NCBI RefSeq assembly: GCF_017377655.1 | Contig: NZ_JAFREL010000084.1 | Coordinates: 1 to 35,723, forward strand | Length of the DNA: 35,723 nt | Direction: 5' to 3' | Source of the DNA: Candidatus Enterococcus ferrettii | GTDB taxonomy: Bacteria; Bacillota; Bacilli; Lactobacillales; Enterococcaceae | Shown here: one piece after another, positions 8,088-17,155 of the stretch | Layout: every line of letters begins with the position of its first letter | Numbering within the stretch: the first letter of the stretch is position 1 | The notes under the pieces: model-generated | Told to the model about the DNA's origin: nothing | Databases searched by the model: none | Seen by the model: the letters and a program-made list of their open reading frames with translations, nothing else | Translations under genes and position numbers: made by a program

Positions 8088-8363
8088 GTGAAGAAATGCC
8101 GCTATTTATGGCTGCTGCTTTTGCTGATGTTCAGTGCTGTATGCGTAGCTGATCACTCAAAAGCAGCAGTCTCAATCGGAGAGGTTACCTTCGATACTGC
8201 TCAACCCGCAGTTGGAGAGCCTTTAGAAAAAAATAAAACAGAAGCCGCACCTGCGATAAAGAATTATCCTAAGACGGGAATGCTGGAAAGCGTTACTTTT
8301 AATGTGATCGGTCTTTTGCTCTTTCTGACAGCTCTTTGCTTCATGAGGAGGCAGCGTGAGTGA
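8088..8363 (+). CDS. Small sortase-anchored protein (NYPKTG motif)
   Basis: The protein is 91 aa with a GTG start behind AGGAGGG. An N-terminal signal peptide spans about residues 1-27. A short mature part leads to a sorting signal: NYPKTG, a 20-residue hydrophobic segment and a positive tail (RRQRE). The motif is YPKTG, not LPxTG. Small LPxTG-type proteins of this size are regular members of WxL operons. The stop overlaps the next start by 4 nt, indicating coupled translation. Its role in WxL complexes is unknown. Confidence 0.8.
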   Translation: MKKCRYLWLLLLLMFSAVCVADHSKAAVSIGEVTFDTAQPAVGEPLEKNKTEAAPAIKNYPKTGMLESVTFNVIGLLLFLTALCFMRRQRE

Positions 8364-9070
8364 ATAAAAAGATCATTTCTTTCGGATTCTGCCTGCTCAT
8401 TTTGCTCTTTCCAGGTGTGGTTTTTGCTCAACTAGATAACTATCAAACATCAGGATTGCTTGCTGTTACAGCTAATGAGGGTGAGACAGCTCTTTTAAAT
8501 CCGTTAAACCCTGCTCAAGAGGTGATTGTTAAAGACCCCATTAGTGGAGCTTCCTTCAGTAATGGTGAGAAAGGCCTGTTAACGATTGATTACATCTCGA
8601 ATTTCAAATTTAGCGAATATGAGAAAACTCGCGATGGCCAGCTCAGCTTCCATTCAGAAAAACAACCTGCAGTCATTAAGGAAACTCAGCAAGAAGAAGA
8701 CTTGCCCTTGTTCATTCAAATTTCTGATACTCGCGGTCAGTTGGGAGGCTGGGAATTGCTGCTGCATCAGGATCATCAATTCACTTCAGACCAGATGAAC
8801 GTATTAAATGGAGCACAAGTGGAGTTAGGGGAGGGACGGCTGAATGATAACAGCACAGGCCACCAAGAGGATATAGTGCCTGCAATGTTACTTCATCCGG
8901 ATGGAGAAGCAGTTTATGTAACAGACAGCTCCAAGTTTCAAGGGACGACCGCTTTTGTTTATTGGAAGCCAACGGCAGTTCATCTGACGGTGCCAAGTCA
9001 ATCAGATAAAGGCGATTCAAATTATCGGACATCCTTCCACTGGCAGCTGGCGGATGTTCCTCAGGCATAG
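8360..9070 (+). CDS. WxL-domain surface protein
   Basis: The protein is 236 aa with a GTG start overlapping the previous stop (GTGA) and AGGAGG 8 nt upstream. A signal peptide ends near residue 24 (VVFAQ). Most of the mature protein is one WxL domain. It has the conserved opening (GLLTIDYISNFKF), the first motif GGWELLL near residue 132, and the terminal HWQLADVPQA. The length is typical for compact WxL proteins. It is expected on the cell wall together with the other operon products. Confidence 0.9.
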   Translation: MNKKIISFGFCLLILLFPGVVFAQLDNYQTSGLLAVTANEGETALLNPLNPAQEVIVKDPISGASFSNGEKGLLTIDYISNFKFSEYEKTRDGQLSFHSEKQPAVIKETQQEEDLPLFIQISDTRGQLGGWELLLHQDHQFTSDQMNVLNGAQVELGEGRLNDNSTGHQEDIVPAMLLHPDGEAVYVTDSSKFQGTTAFVYWKPTAVHLTVPSQSDKGDSNYRTSFHWQLADVPQA

Positions 9071-9079
9071 GAGGGATTT

Positions 9080-10087
9080 ATGAGAAAAGGAATACTAAGC
9101 TGTCTACTGCTGTTGCTGCTATGTTTGCCAGTAAGAGCCGCAGCGGATTCAGAGTTCAATTTTTCTGTCCAATTTGCATTGCCTGAAAATCAGGTGGATC
9201 AGGACAAAACCTACCTGGATCTAATGGTAGAACCAGGCAGTGAGCAGGTAGTAGATTACACGATCAGAAATGATACGGAAAATGACTTAACTATAACAGT
9301 GGCGGTTCATCCAGCTACTACCAACGGAAATGGCGTAATTGAGTATGCACGCGCACCTGAGTTTACGGATGATAGCCTGCAGCATAATTTAGTGGATCTA
9401 GTATCTTATGAGAAAGAGCTGGTGGTTCCTAAGCAATCCAGTATCCAGCAGCAGCTCATAATTACCGCTCCTGATGAAGCTTTCACTGGAATTATTGCTG
9501 GAGGAATTACTTTTCAAGAAAAAAATACCTCCAGTGTTAGTGAAACAAATGGGGTAGGAGTGACGAGCACATTTTCCATGACTAAAGCTATTTTGCTGAG
9601 AAACAAATCTGAGGCTGTATCGCCAGAATTAGAGTTGAAGAGAGTTTCACCAGAATTAGTGAATGCACGAAGTATTATTCAAGCGATAATTCAAAATGAT
9701 CATCCAGCCTATCTTTTCGACAGCACCTTTGATATCACACTTGAAAAAAGTGGTACCGCCGAACCATTTTACGAAACAACGGTGGAGAATATTTCTATTG
9801 CACCCAACTCGACCTTTGGGTATCGAATTCCTCTCGATGGAAAAACACTGGAGTCTGGCAACTATACACTTTCTATTCAGGTTGCAGGGGCAGAAAAAGA
9901 ATGGCATTTGGAAAGGGATTTTCAAGTATCGGCTAGTCAATCAGAACGTCTAGCTGCAGAAGATGTGGACATCCAAGAGAAAACACCTGATTCCTCAGGA
10001 TATATTTTCCTGGGATGGGGACTTGTTTTACTGATGATGTTCCTCATTGGAAAATTTATTATAGCGAAAAATAAAGGAGAGAAATAA
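9080..10087 (+). CDS. DUF916/DUF3324 WxL-interacting membrane protein
   Basis: The protein is 335 aa. A signal peptide (about 1-22) is followed by the DUF916 region (opening FSVQFALPENQVDQDKTYLD, a typical start) and the DUF3324 region (about 160-290). One transmembrane helix near 308-328 (YIFLGWGLVLLMMFLIGKFI) has a short basic tail. This architecture is that of the WxL-interacting protein, which is membrane-anchored and binds WxL proteins in Enterococcus. GGAGG precedes the ATG, and the gene sits between two WxL genes with almost no spacing. Confidence 0.92.
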   Translation: MRKGILSCLLLLLLCLPVRAAADSEFNFSVQFALPENQVDQDKTYLDLMVEPGSEQVVDYTIRNDTENDLTITVAVHPATTNGNGVIEYARAPEFTDDSLQHNLVDLVSYEKELVVPKQSSIQQQLIITAPDEAFTGIIAGGITFQEKNTSSVSETNGVGVTSTFSMTKAILLRNKSEAVSPELELKRVSPELVNARSIIQAIIQNDHPAYLFDSTFDITLEKSGTAEPFYETTVENISIAPNSTFGYRIPLDGKTLESGNYTLSIQVAGAEKEWHLERDFQVSASQSERLAAEDVDIQEKTPDSSGYIFLGWGLVLLMMFLIGKFIIAKNKGEK

Positions 10088-10089
10088 GT

Positions 10090-10845
10090 ATGAAAAAATT
10101 ATCGATGGTAAGTATGCTGTTCATTTCATTTGGTTTATTAGGAGGAGCATCTGGAATTTTTGTTGAAGCTGCTGAGAATGATGCATCTACCCCAGCAACA
10201 GCTACGATTGAAAAACCAGACGAAAACGATCCAAATGACAATGGATCGGAAGGAGACGATTCAGGAAATCCTACAGATCCTGATGATGATTCTGGCTTTA
10301 ATCCCGATAACCCTAATACCGGGACACCAGGTTTATTACGAATTGACCATGCCCCCTCTAGCTTTAATTTCGGGACGATCAAAATCGGAAGCAAGCAAAC
10401 AAAATTTGCTGCATTGGAATCAGGAACAGCTACGGATGGCACAGCGAAGGAAGTACCAAACTATGTAAAAGTAACTGATAATACCGGGAATTTTGCTGGT
10501 TGGGAATTATCTGTATCCCGCACGGAGTTTGTTAATCAGGAGGATGAGGCACAAACCTTGGATGGCACAACCTTGAGCTTTAAACATGCTTATGCGAATG
10601 CAGGATCAAAAGGTGAAGGAATGCCCTCTACCGTAGCCAGTGAAACAGCTATTCCGGTAGATGCAAAAACCGTATTAGTCCAAGCAAATGAAAATGAAGG
10701 TATGGGTGAGTGGTACTACGTATTAGGTGCTACTAATGAAGAAGGTGCTCAAGCTGTTGCTTTAGACGTACCAGTAAAAAAATACACAGCAGGCAGCTAT
10801 ACATCTACGCTAAATTGGAACCTGACTGATGCACCAAATGCGTAA
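10090..10845 (+). CDS. WxL-domain surface protein
   Basis: The protein is 251 aa. A signal peptide (about 1-28) is followed by a low-complexity acidic D/N/P/G linker (about 30-78) and a full WxL domain. The domain opening is LLRIDHAPSSFNFGTI, the first motif GWELSVS is near residue 139, and the end is LNWNLTDAPNA. The gene begins 2 nt after the previous stop and is the last of the operon, followed by a strong terminator. Linker composition and domain length match well-studied small enterococcal WxL proteins. Confidence 0.92.
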   Translation: MKKLSMVSMLFISFGLLGGASGIFVEAAENDASTPATATIEKPDENDPNDNGSEGDDSGNPTDPDDDSGFNPDNPNTGTPGLLRIDHAPSSFNFGTIKIGSKQTKFAALESGTATDGTAKEVPNYVKVTDNTGNFAGWELSVSRTEFVNQEDEAQTLDGTTLSFKHAYANAGSKGEGMPSTVASETAIPVDAKTVLVQANENEGMGEWYYVLGATNEEGAQAVALDVPVKKYTAGSYTSTLNWNLTDAPNA

Positions 10846-10906
10846 TCTGATACATTGACTGATCCAGACGGAACGATGTCTTAATAACTAAAATAGTATG
10901 GGAGAA

Positions 10907-10939
10907 GTTTAAAAAGAGCAGCTCTTTTTAAACTTTTTT
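10907..10939 (+). terminator. Strong terminator of the WxL operon
   Basis: The 13-nt arms GTTTAAAAAGAGC and GCTCTTTTTAAAC are separated by one base (the innermost pairs must open to make the loop) and are followed by six T. It separates the WxL operon from the regulators downstream. Confidence 0.9.
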
Positions 10940-10963
10940 CATGGCTCAAAACAGGTGATAACT

Positions 10964-11641
10964 ATGGCTCGTTTAATCAGGGACCCACGTTTAATTGATT
11001 ATTACAAGTCCCTCGTAGATAGTAATTTTAGCAGCGAACTAACGATGGAGCTGTATGAGTTTCACGGCAATGAACAATTGATTTCTGAGCAGGAAGAGGT
11101 TCCTGGTTTGTACTATTTAGTAGCAGGAGAAGTAAAAGTTTATACCTTGCTGGAAAATGGGGAGGAGTTCTTGGCAGCTTTAAATACCGCCCCGGAAATT
11201 TTTGGCGAAATCGAATACTTTCAGGACTGTGAGGCACTGTTTAATGTTGAAGCAATTGGACAAGTCTATGCCTTCTTCATAAGTAAGAGTGAATTGAACA
11301 GATTTCAGAATGATCTTCAGATAATTAAGCTATTAACGGAGAAATTATCCAGAAAGCTGTATCTAAAATCCAACAACAGCATTATTCATTTAAATCTGAC
11401 AATCGATGGCCGGATTGCAAATATCATCTACTACAAGATGAAGAGAGAGCGTTCACTGTGTATTACTTTAGATATTGCCCAAATAGCCGCAGTTGTGAAC
11501 TCCTCTTACCGTCATGTGAATCGGGTTCTTCGGAAATGGGAGAAGAAAAAGATTATCAAACGAGAAGGAAAACATATTCACATTTACGATAAAGGCTTTT
11601 TTAAGTATTATGCATTAGATAAAACCTATCAGTTTCAATAG
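10964..11641 (+). CDS. Crp/Fnr-family transcriptional regulator
   Basis: The protein is 225 aa. The ATG at 10964 is preferred over the in-frame GTG at 10955 because that GTG is part of the ribosome-binding site AGGTGA. The N-terminal cyclic-nucleotide-binding-like beta-barrel spans about residues 15-115 (GLYYLVAGEVKVYTLLENGEE). A long dimerisation helix follows, then a C-terminal winged helix at about 140-215 (IAQIAAVVNSSYRHVNRVLRKW). No cysteine cluster for an Fe-S centre is seen, so it is not Fnr-like in sensing. It lies after the WxL operon terminator and precedes a second regulator by 19 nt. Its effector and targets are unknown. Confidence 0.85.
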   Translation: MARLIRDPRLIDYYKSLVDSNFSSELTMELYEFHGNEQLISEQEEVPGLYYLVAGEVKVYTLLENGEEFLAALNTAPEIFGEIEYFQDCEALFNVEAIGQVYAFFISKSELNRFQNDLQIIKLLTEKLSRKLYLKSNNSIIHLNLTIDGRIANIIYYKMKRERSLCITLDIAQIAAVVNSSYRHVNRVLRKWEKKKIIKREGKHIHIYDKGFFKYYALDKTYQFQ

Positions 11642-11660
11642 TTTCAGAGGAGGTGAAAAA

Positions 11661-12362
11661 ATGAGTCAGGTAATTATCTTAACGAGTAATCTTTATTCAG
11701 AGCAAACCTTAGAGCAAGATTTGAAGTTTTTAGGGCACGAGGTATTCTGTACTAGTAAGATGATTCTTAACCCACAGTTCTTGAGCTTGAACAAACAATT
11801 ATTCAATCATTTTGACTTCGTCTTTCTTAGTGAGACTCTTTCGGAAGAGCATGCCTATCATATTGTCCAAATGCTAAATTTGTTTTCAATTGTTAGTATA
11901 AGAAAGGTTAGCCAGATACCAACCAAACAAAAGGAAGCTGAATGGAAAGCTCAAGGGATCATGCAATGGTTAATGAACACTGCTGCGATTGAAGAGCTTC
12001 GGGAAAAAATGACAGCTGCCAGCGGAATACATAAAATTAAGGAGAGTTCTCCTTATAGTACAGATATTTTAGCAGAGGAGCAGGTACTTTTTCGCTTTCG
12101 CTGGACGAAAACGGAGCAAAAGATATTGGATGTTTTACTAAAAAACAAGGGTGCTGCTATAACAAGAGATCGGTTATGTGAGGAAATTTGGGAATCTGGC
12201 AATACAAACTCAAGACTAAGTCAGCTGTCTTATACAGTCAATCATTTAAAAAGAAAGCTGCGTAATTCTGGGATAACGGAGGAAATGATTAAAACTGTTT
12301 GGGGAGAAGGATACCAAATTAATCCTCATTTTACAGAGCTGTTAAGTCAGCTAAAAAACTAA
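11661..12362 (+). CDS. OmpR-type winged-helix regulator with degenerate receiver
   Basis: The protein is 233 aa with GAGGAGGTG upstream. The C-terminal half (about 145-225) is a clear Trans_reg_C winged helix (TRDRLCEEIW, then YTVNHLKRKLR and VWGEGYQI). The N-terminal ~110 residues have the alternating pattern of a receiver domain but lack its chemistry. The expected acidic pair near the start is replaced by LTSN, and the phosphoacceptor position reads FDFVFLSE, with Ser57 where Asp is expected. No histidine kinase gene is nearby. It is probably a phosphorylation-independent orphan regulator co-transcribed with the Crp/Fnr gene. Control of the WxL operon is possible but not shown. Confidence 0.8.
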   Translation: MSQVIILTSNLYSEQTLEQDLKFLGHEVFCTSKMILNPQFLSLNKQLFNHFDFVFLSETLSEEHAYHIVQMLNLFSIVSIRKVSQIPTKQKEAEWKAQGIMQWLMNTAAIEELREKMTAASGIHKIKESSPYSTDILAEEQVLFRFRWTKTEQKILDVLLKNKGAAITRDRLCEEIWESGNTNSRLSQLSYTVNHLKRKLRNSGITEEMIKTVWGEGYQINPHFTELLSQLKN

Positions 12363-12365
12363 GAA

Positions 12366-12400
12366 GCAGGCCTGAAATCAACAAAAGATTTCAGGCCTGC
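12366..12400. terminator. Bidirectional terminator between convergent genes
   Basis: A 14-bp perfect stem (GCAGGCCTGAAATC/GATTTCAGGCCTGC) with a 7-nt loop lies between two convergent genes. The tails are short (TTTA on the plus strand, TTCTT on the minus strand), but the stem is very stable. Confidence 0.8.
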
Positions 12401-12413
12401 TTTATGGTTGTTA

Positions 12414-13157
12414 TTATGGTTCTGGATGAAGTACCCGACGCAGGAATTCTTTGGTACGGGCTTCCTTTGGTCGAACGAAGATGTCCTCTGGTGAGCCTTC
12501 TTCAGCAATCAAGCCTTGATCCATGAAGATGACCCGATCAGAAACTTCTTTGGCAAAGGCCATTTCGTGAGTTACTACGACCATGGTTAAGCCAGATTCT
12601 GCTAAGTTTTTCATGATGCTTAACACATCACCAACCATCTCTGGATCTAGGGCAGAGGTTGGTTCATCAAACAACATTACTTCAGGATTCATTGACAATG
12701 CACGAGCGATGGCCACCCGTTGTTTTTGACCACCGGATAATTGAGCGGGTTTAGCATCAATGAAACGAGCCATTCCAACTTTTTCCAGGTTTTCAGTCGC
12801 TACCTTGCGAGCTTCCTCTTCGTTGCGTTTCAGCACCGTTAATTGGCCGCTCATACAGTTTTGTAAAACATTCATGTTGTTAAACAGGTTAAAGGATTGG
12901 AAAACCATGCCTAAATGAGTACGATATTTTGGCAGGTTATAGCCATCCGCTAAGACGTTTTCACCTTTATAAAGGATTTTCCCGCCAGTCGGTGCTTCTA
13001 GTAAATTAATGCAACGCAGGAATGTTGATTTACCAGAACCGGATGCCCCGATAATGGTCACAACTTCGCCTTTATTCACGGTCATATTAATATCTTTTAA
13101 GACGAGGTTATCGCCAAAGCTTTTTTTCAAGTGTTCGATTTGAATAATGCTGTCCAT
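12414..13157 (-). CDS. Amino-acid ABC transporter ATPase (probably lysine)
   Basis: The protein is 247 aa, a GlnQ-type ATPase. Walker A is GASGSGKST (about 37-45), the Q-loop is VFQSFNLF, the signature is LSGGQKQR, Walker B is [12 protein letters not shown] and the H-loop is VVTHE. AGGAGG precedes the ATG, and it starts 17 nt after the permease gene, so the two form an operon. The lysine riboswitch upstream of that operon points to lysine as substrate. The fold and family do not specify the amino acid. Confidence 0.93.
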   Translation of the reverse strand: MDSIIQIEHLKKSFGDNLVLKDINMTVNKGEVVTIIGASGSGKSTFLRCINLLEAPTGGKILYKGENVLADGYNLPKYRTHLGMVFQSFNLFNNMNVLQNCMSGQLTVLKRNEEEARKVATENLEKVGMARFIDAKPAQLSGGQKQRVAIARALSMNPEVMLFDEPTSALDPEMVGDVLSIMKNLAESGLTMVVVTHEMAFAKEVSDRVIFMDQGLIAEEGSPEDIFVRPKEARTKEFLRRVLHPEP

Positions 13158-13174
13158 AAGAATACCTCCTAAAA

Positions 13175-14773
13175 TTATTTGTCTGCTTCAATTGCAACGT
13201 CGGTTTCTTCTAAACGTGCGTAAGCATCTGGGCCATCCATTTTCTTCTCGACAAGGCGCAATAGACGAGTGGCTGAGAAGGTTAAGACAAAATAAATTAC
13301 ACAGATAATGAAGTAGGTTTGGAAGAACAGATAGTTGGTTCCAGCCGCGGATTTCCCTTGGAAGAACAACTCAGAAACAGAAATAATACTTAAAACAGAA
13401 GTATCCTTGATATTGATTACCAATTCATTACCAGTTGCCGGTAAAATGTTGCGTAATACTTGTGGCAACACCACTTTGCTCATGGTTTGTCCATGAGTCA
13501 TCCCAATCGCGTGAGCTGCTTCAAACTGGCCTTTATCAACCGAGTAGATACCACCACGGACAATTTCAGACATATACGCTCCAGTGTTAATTGAAACGAT
13601 GAACAAAGCAGCGGCGGTTCGGTTCAAGTCGATTCCGAAAGCCATCGCAATTCCATAGTAGATAACGGCTGATTGAACGATCATTGGTGTACCGCGGAAA
13701 ATTTCGATATACGCATTCAGCAGCCAGCCAACCACCTTTTGCATACCGCGTTTGGCGCTATTTTTTGATTCAGGTATAGTCCGAAAGACCCCGATTAACA
13801 AGCCGATTCCAGTACCAACAGTCGTACCAACAATTGCTAACAACAGAGTCATACCTGTTCCTCTTAAGAACATCATGCCATTTTGTTTCAAGATACGGAT
13901 AAATACATTTTCTTGCTTGCCGCTTTCTGTAGTAGATTCTTCGCTAGCCGGCTGATTTTTAATCGCCTGATCCATAATATCCGTACGTTCATCAGCAGAA
14001 ATAGTGCTTAAAACCTGATTTACTTCAGATAATAAAGGATCACCTTTACGCATACCTACAGATACCTGCACGTCCTCTGGGTTAGTCTGGAATCCTTGTC
14101 CCTCTGGAAACTCTACCATGTTCAAATCTGGATTTACTGATTCAACGGTGACCCCTTCAGGACGTTCACCGACATACCCATCAATCGTACCTGATTCTAG
14201 GGCAACTCGCATAGCAGGGAAGTTATCCATGGCCTGCTGTTTGTTTACATTAGGAATTTGATCAATAACGCCATAATGGAACGTACTTAGCTGGGCAGTA
14301 ATTTTTGCTCCAGAGAAGTCTTTTAAGGAAGTAGCTTTTGCATATTTGGAATCCTTGCGAGTAATAATAACTAGCTGTGATTCATAATAATCATCAGAGA
14401 AGTCAATTTCCTTACGTCGTTCCTCCGTCGGTGACATCCCTGCAATAACGGCATCAATTTTGCCTGATTGTAAGGCTGGCAACAGGCCATCCCATTCAGT
14501 CTTAACGATGACCAGCTTACGATTCATTTTATCAGCGATTCTCTTTGCAATCTCGACGTCGTAACCACCCGCATAGGATTTATCTCCTTGGATTTGGACC
14601 GCGCCGTTGCGATCATCCTTTTGCGTCCAGTTAAATGGAGCATAGCCGGCTTCCATGCCGACCCGCAGTTCTCCTTCTGGTGTTTTATCATCTGCCTGTG
14701 ACACCAGCGGCAGACCTAGAAATGATACAAACAAAGCGATAAATGCGATAACTGAAAAAAATCTTTTGTTCAT
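13175..14773 (-). CDS. Fused substrate-binding protein/permease of a lysine-regulated ABC importer
   Basis: The protein is 532 aa. The ATG at 14773 follows GGGGAG and begins a proper signal peptide ([18 protein letters not shown]); an upstream extension would run into the riboswitch terminator. Residues about 35-280 form a solute-binding domain of bacterial family 3 ([15 protein letters not shown], then [15 protein letters not shown]). Residues about 295-520 are the permease domain with the EAA-type loop ([21 protein letters not shown]). Fusion of binding protein and permease is common in Enterococcus and Streptococcus amino-acid importers. Regulation is by the riboswitch in its 5' leader. 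Confidence 0.92.
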   Translation of the reverse strand: MNKRFFSVIAFIALFVSFLGLPLVSQADDKTPEGELRVGMEAGYAPFNWTQKDDRNGAVQIQGDKSYAGGYDVEIAKRIADKMNRKLVIVKTEWDGLLPALQSGKIDAVIAGMSPTEERRKEIDFSDDYYESQLVIITRKDSKYAKATSLKDFSGAKITAQLSTFHYGVIDQIPNVNKQQAMDNFPAMRVALESGTIDGYVGERPEGVTVESVNPDLNMVEFPEGQGFQTNPEDVQVSVGMRKGDPLLSEVNQVLSTISADERTDIMDQAIKNQPASEESTTESGKQENVFIRILKQNGMMFLRGTGMTLLLAIVGTTVGTGIGLLIGVFRTIPESKNSAKRGMQKVVGWLLNAYIEIFRGTPMIVQSAVIYYGIAMAFGIDLNRTAAALFIVSINTGAYMSEIVRGGIYSVDKGQFEAAHAIGMTHGQTMSKVVLPQVLRNILPATGNELVINIKDTSVLSIISVSELFFQGKSAAGTNYLFFQTYFIICVIYFVLTFSATRLLRLVEKKMDGPDAYARLEETDVAIEADK

Positions 14774-14841
14774 GTTTTTCTCCCCTTTACTATGATAAAC
14801 GAGACAGGTGCCTGTTCTTGCGAAGTAAATCCAACAAAAAG

Positions 14842-14870
14842 AAAAAAGCCGCCAGAAAACAAAGGCCGCT
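14842..14870 (-). terminator. Riboswitch expression-platform terminator
   Basis: On the minus strand AAGCGGCC pairs with GGCGGCTT, with one G-G mismatch, across a short loop, followed by six U (14847-14842). It lies between the lysine aptamer and the start codon at 14773, so it is the likely regulated terminator. Confidence 0.7.
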
Positions 14871-14880
14871 TGCAACTATA

Positions 14881-15082
14881 AGATGTTCCTCTCACAAAAC
14901 ATAGCGCAACTTAGCATCACTGCTAAGACAGTCCGCAAGTTATTCGCTTGCGTCCCAACATACAGAACAAAAAGAGAATTCTGTACATTTCGGCGAAACT
15001 TCCTAGACCTGCTTCTTCATGTCTCTTGCACTCCACAGGATTAATAAGCTTCGCGACCTCTACCTCATTGATTGAGGCATCT
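14881..15082 (-). ncRNA. Lysine riboswitch (L box)
   Basis: In the ~200-nt leader I read on the minus strand, in order: GGUAGAGGUCGCGAAGC (15064-15048), AGGAAGUUUCGCCGAAAU (15006-14989), UUGGGACGCAAGC, ACUGUCUUAGCAGUG and GCUAUGUUUUGUGAGAG. These are the conserved blocks of the lysine riboswitch in the right order. P1 can be closed by AGAUG (15082-15078) and CAUCU (14885-14881). High lysine would favour the downstream terminator and switch off the ABC importer. Ends are approximate. Confidence 0.92.
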
Positions 15083-15105
15083 CGTATTTAGTTATTGTAG
15101 GTTAC

Positions 15106-15134
15106 AGTCTAAAGGCTAGCTGAATAAATGTCAA
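15106..15134 (-). promoter_or_regulatory. Sigma-A promoter of the riboswitch-transporter operon
   Basis: TTGACA (15129-15134) and TAGACT (15106-15111) are separated by 17 bp on the minus strand. Transcription would begin near 15099, just before the aptamer. Confidence 0.75.
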
Positions 15135-15848
15135 TGGGAAGGAAATAGAAAACGAAGGTTATTTAAACCTGTTTGAAAATCAGGTATGTTTTCTGGAAAA
15201 TTGTTTGTTCAAAAAGTAGATTTTCAAGAAATTAAGCAATACAAAAGTACTTTTGATACTTCTGACTTGTACGAGTTTTCCAAAAGATTGAATAAGTGCA
15301 GGTAGGTTATATGTGATTTATTTATATACTATTTTTGCACAGTAAAAACTTCTAATCTTTATTTTTAGTGTTGAGTAATTTCATCTGAATCTCGTAGTTG
15401 ATAGGGAGAAGAATCTCGTTATACTACCGATTATGAACCGAAAAGAGTCTTTTATGATGAAAAACCTCTTCTTATTCCTAAATATTTTATACTTTTATTA
15501 ATATGCCTTTTTTATTAATATTTTACTTTTTTTAATGAAGAGTGGCAGGTCTACTGATTTCACAAAAAATGAGGCTGTGTTTGAGTAGATATTTCAGCGT
15601 TTATGGCGCAAATAACTTGCATGTGTGAGAAAAAGCAAAAGAAATCAATGAGTTATATTTTTGCACAGATTGTTTCGTGCATAGTGGGTAAATTGAAAGA
15701 GGTGGGAGATGAAGTTTGTTGGTAGTTACTATATTTTTTCGTTTTGAAAATAAGCTGCATTATTTTAATGGTTACTGGTGAAATGACGAAAAGTGAAGAG
15801 CTATTTGTTGGTCTCTTCGCAAATGAACTTTGAAGGAGAGGTGATTAA
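15135..15848. other. AT-rich intergenic region upstream of the sortase operon
   Basis: This stretch of ~700 bp has no convincing gene. It contains a 14-bp palindrome CAAAAGTACTTTTG (15242-15255). A 13-bp direct repeat TATTTTTGCACAG occurs twice (15330-15342 and 15656-15668). A 12-codon reading frame at 15709-15747 sits behind AGGTGGGAG and could be a leader peptide or chance. No standard promoter could be fixed with confidence. The length and the repeated motif suggest regulatory content for the sortase-Rhs operon. Confidence 0.4.
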
Positions 15849-16523
15849 TTGAAGCGATTCCTTACTTTTATTTTAATACTAGGCATTCTATGTTTCTGTT
15901 GGGTTAAGGTGACTCACTTAAATGAGTTGTCAATGGAGGCAGCTTCTGAAAAAACGCTTAGTTCTCTCAGCAACGACAAAGAAGTCTATGCATACTTGCA
16001 TGTTGAGGATACGAATATTGATTATCCTGTTGCACAGCATCCAACTGATGACAGCTACTATCTCAGCCATGATATCGATCATAACGAATCGATCTATGGC
16101 GCAATTTTTACAGAACGAGTAAATGCAAAGGATTTCAATGATTTGGCAACTATTATTTATGGTCATGCCACACAGGATGGGACTATGTTTGGCACACTAT
16201 CATACTTTGCGGATCCTGAATTTTTTAACAAAAATAAGCGAGTTACCGTCCAAACACAGCAGGAAAAGATCTCTTATGAGGTTTTTGCGGCATACAGTTT
16301 TACCGATGAACACATTTATCATACGTTTCATCTAGAAAATAAGAATGCCGTAAATGCTTATTTTGGGCAAATCAAAGAGTTTTCTGTAGAGCTAGGTGGG
16401 AATTATCGTGAAATAAAGAGAAAACCTACTGACAGGCTATTAATTTTATCTACTTGTGATGCGGAAGATGGGGGGAGAAGATTTGTTGTTCACGCGATTG
16501 AAAGAGAAAGAAGACCAGTTTAA
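15849..16523 (+). CDS. Class B-type sortase
   Basis: The protein is 224 aa with a TTG start at 15849, chosen because AAGGAGAGGTGA precedes it and the product then opens with a membrane segment (MKRFLTFILILGILCFCW). The class B pattern is visible: NIDYPVAQ and YYLSHD, then GAIF, TIIYGHATQDGTMFG with catalytic His106, LSTCD with catalytic Cys203, and GRRFVVHA with the conserved Arg at 210 or 211. The domain is compact. Class B sortases usually anchor heme-uptake or pilus proteins; none is adjacent. The next gene starts inside its 3' end and the Rhs gene follows, so it is probably co-transcribed with them. Its substrate is unknown. The NYPKTG protein at 8088 is one candidate. Confidence 0.85.
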   Translation: MKRFLTFILILGILCFCWVKVTHLNELSMEAASEKTLSSLSNDKEVYAYLHVEDTNIDYPVAQHPTDDSYYLSHDIDHNESIYGAIFTERVNAKDFNDLATIIYGHATQDGTMFGTLSYFADPEFFNKNKRVTVQTQQEKISYEVFAAYSFTDEHIYHTFHLENKNAVNAYFGQIKEFSVELGGNYREIKRKPTDRLLILSTCDAEDGGRRFVVHAIERERRPV

Positions 16524-17133
16524 AAATCAATTAAAGATAGCGCCAAAAAGACTCTATTTTTTTATGTATGTTTTAGGTTTGATGTTTTATGGAATGGGCA
16601 GTTACTTATTTTTAAATGAGCTGTTGGTTTCTATGTTTGATGCTAACAGGAACGCCAATCTATTTTATGTTTTAGGTGTTTTAACGATAAGTGCAGGTTT
16701 AGGCCTGTTGCTATTTCTATTTTACCAGTTCTATAAACGCGTTTCGTCCAAGGACAAGGCACGCGTAGCAATTAGAAATTACGTACTGGTGGTTCTAATT
16801 TCCGGAGTTGCCCTTGGATTAATTGGAGAGGGGATTTATCGGTCCACAGCCATGAGCTATGAATGGGTGAAGAGCTTCATTTGGGTCGTGACCACTTATA
16901 TACAAGGAGTTTTACGGTTTGTTTTTATCTATTATTGTCTCACTCTCCTGTTAGAGAAACCCTTTAGTTGGAAAAATCCATTATTAAAAAAAATGTTACT
17001 GGGTGTATTTCTACTATTAAGTATATCTATAGGGATTAGTCTGGCTTTCCCAATGATGGGTTCGTTAGCGATGTTTATTGCTGACTTAGTTATTGCAATA
17101 GGAGTTGTTTATAAGGAATTGATCCGATCTTAA
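16486..17133 (+). CDS. Six-helix integral membrane protein of unknown function
   Basis: The frame is open from 16456, but the only ribosome-binding site (GGGGGGAG, 16470-16477) points to a TTG at 16486 or 16483. The gene thus overlaps the sortase gene by about 38 nt. The product of about 215 aa has a short charged N-terminus and six hydrophobic segments (about 17-40, 50-73, 88-110, 125-148, 162-182 and 186-208). No domain is recognised. Tight packing between the sortase and the Rhs toxin suggests a role in assembly, export or regulation of one of them; this is inference. Confidence 0.7.
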   Translation: MFTRLKEKEDQFKNQLKIAPKRLYFFMYVLGLMFYGMGSYLFLNELLVSMFDANRNANLFYVLGVLTISAGLGLLLFLFYQFYKRVSSKDKARVAIRNYVLVVLISGVALGLIGEGIYRSTAMSYEWVKSFIWVVTTYIQGVLRFVFIYYCLTLLLEKPFSWKNPLLKKMLLGVFLLLSISIGISLAFPMMGSLAMFIADLVIAIGVVYKELIRS

Positions 17134-17155
17134 AAATTTTGTTAGGGGTAAAGGT

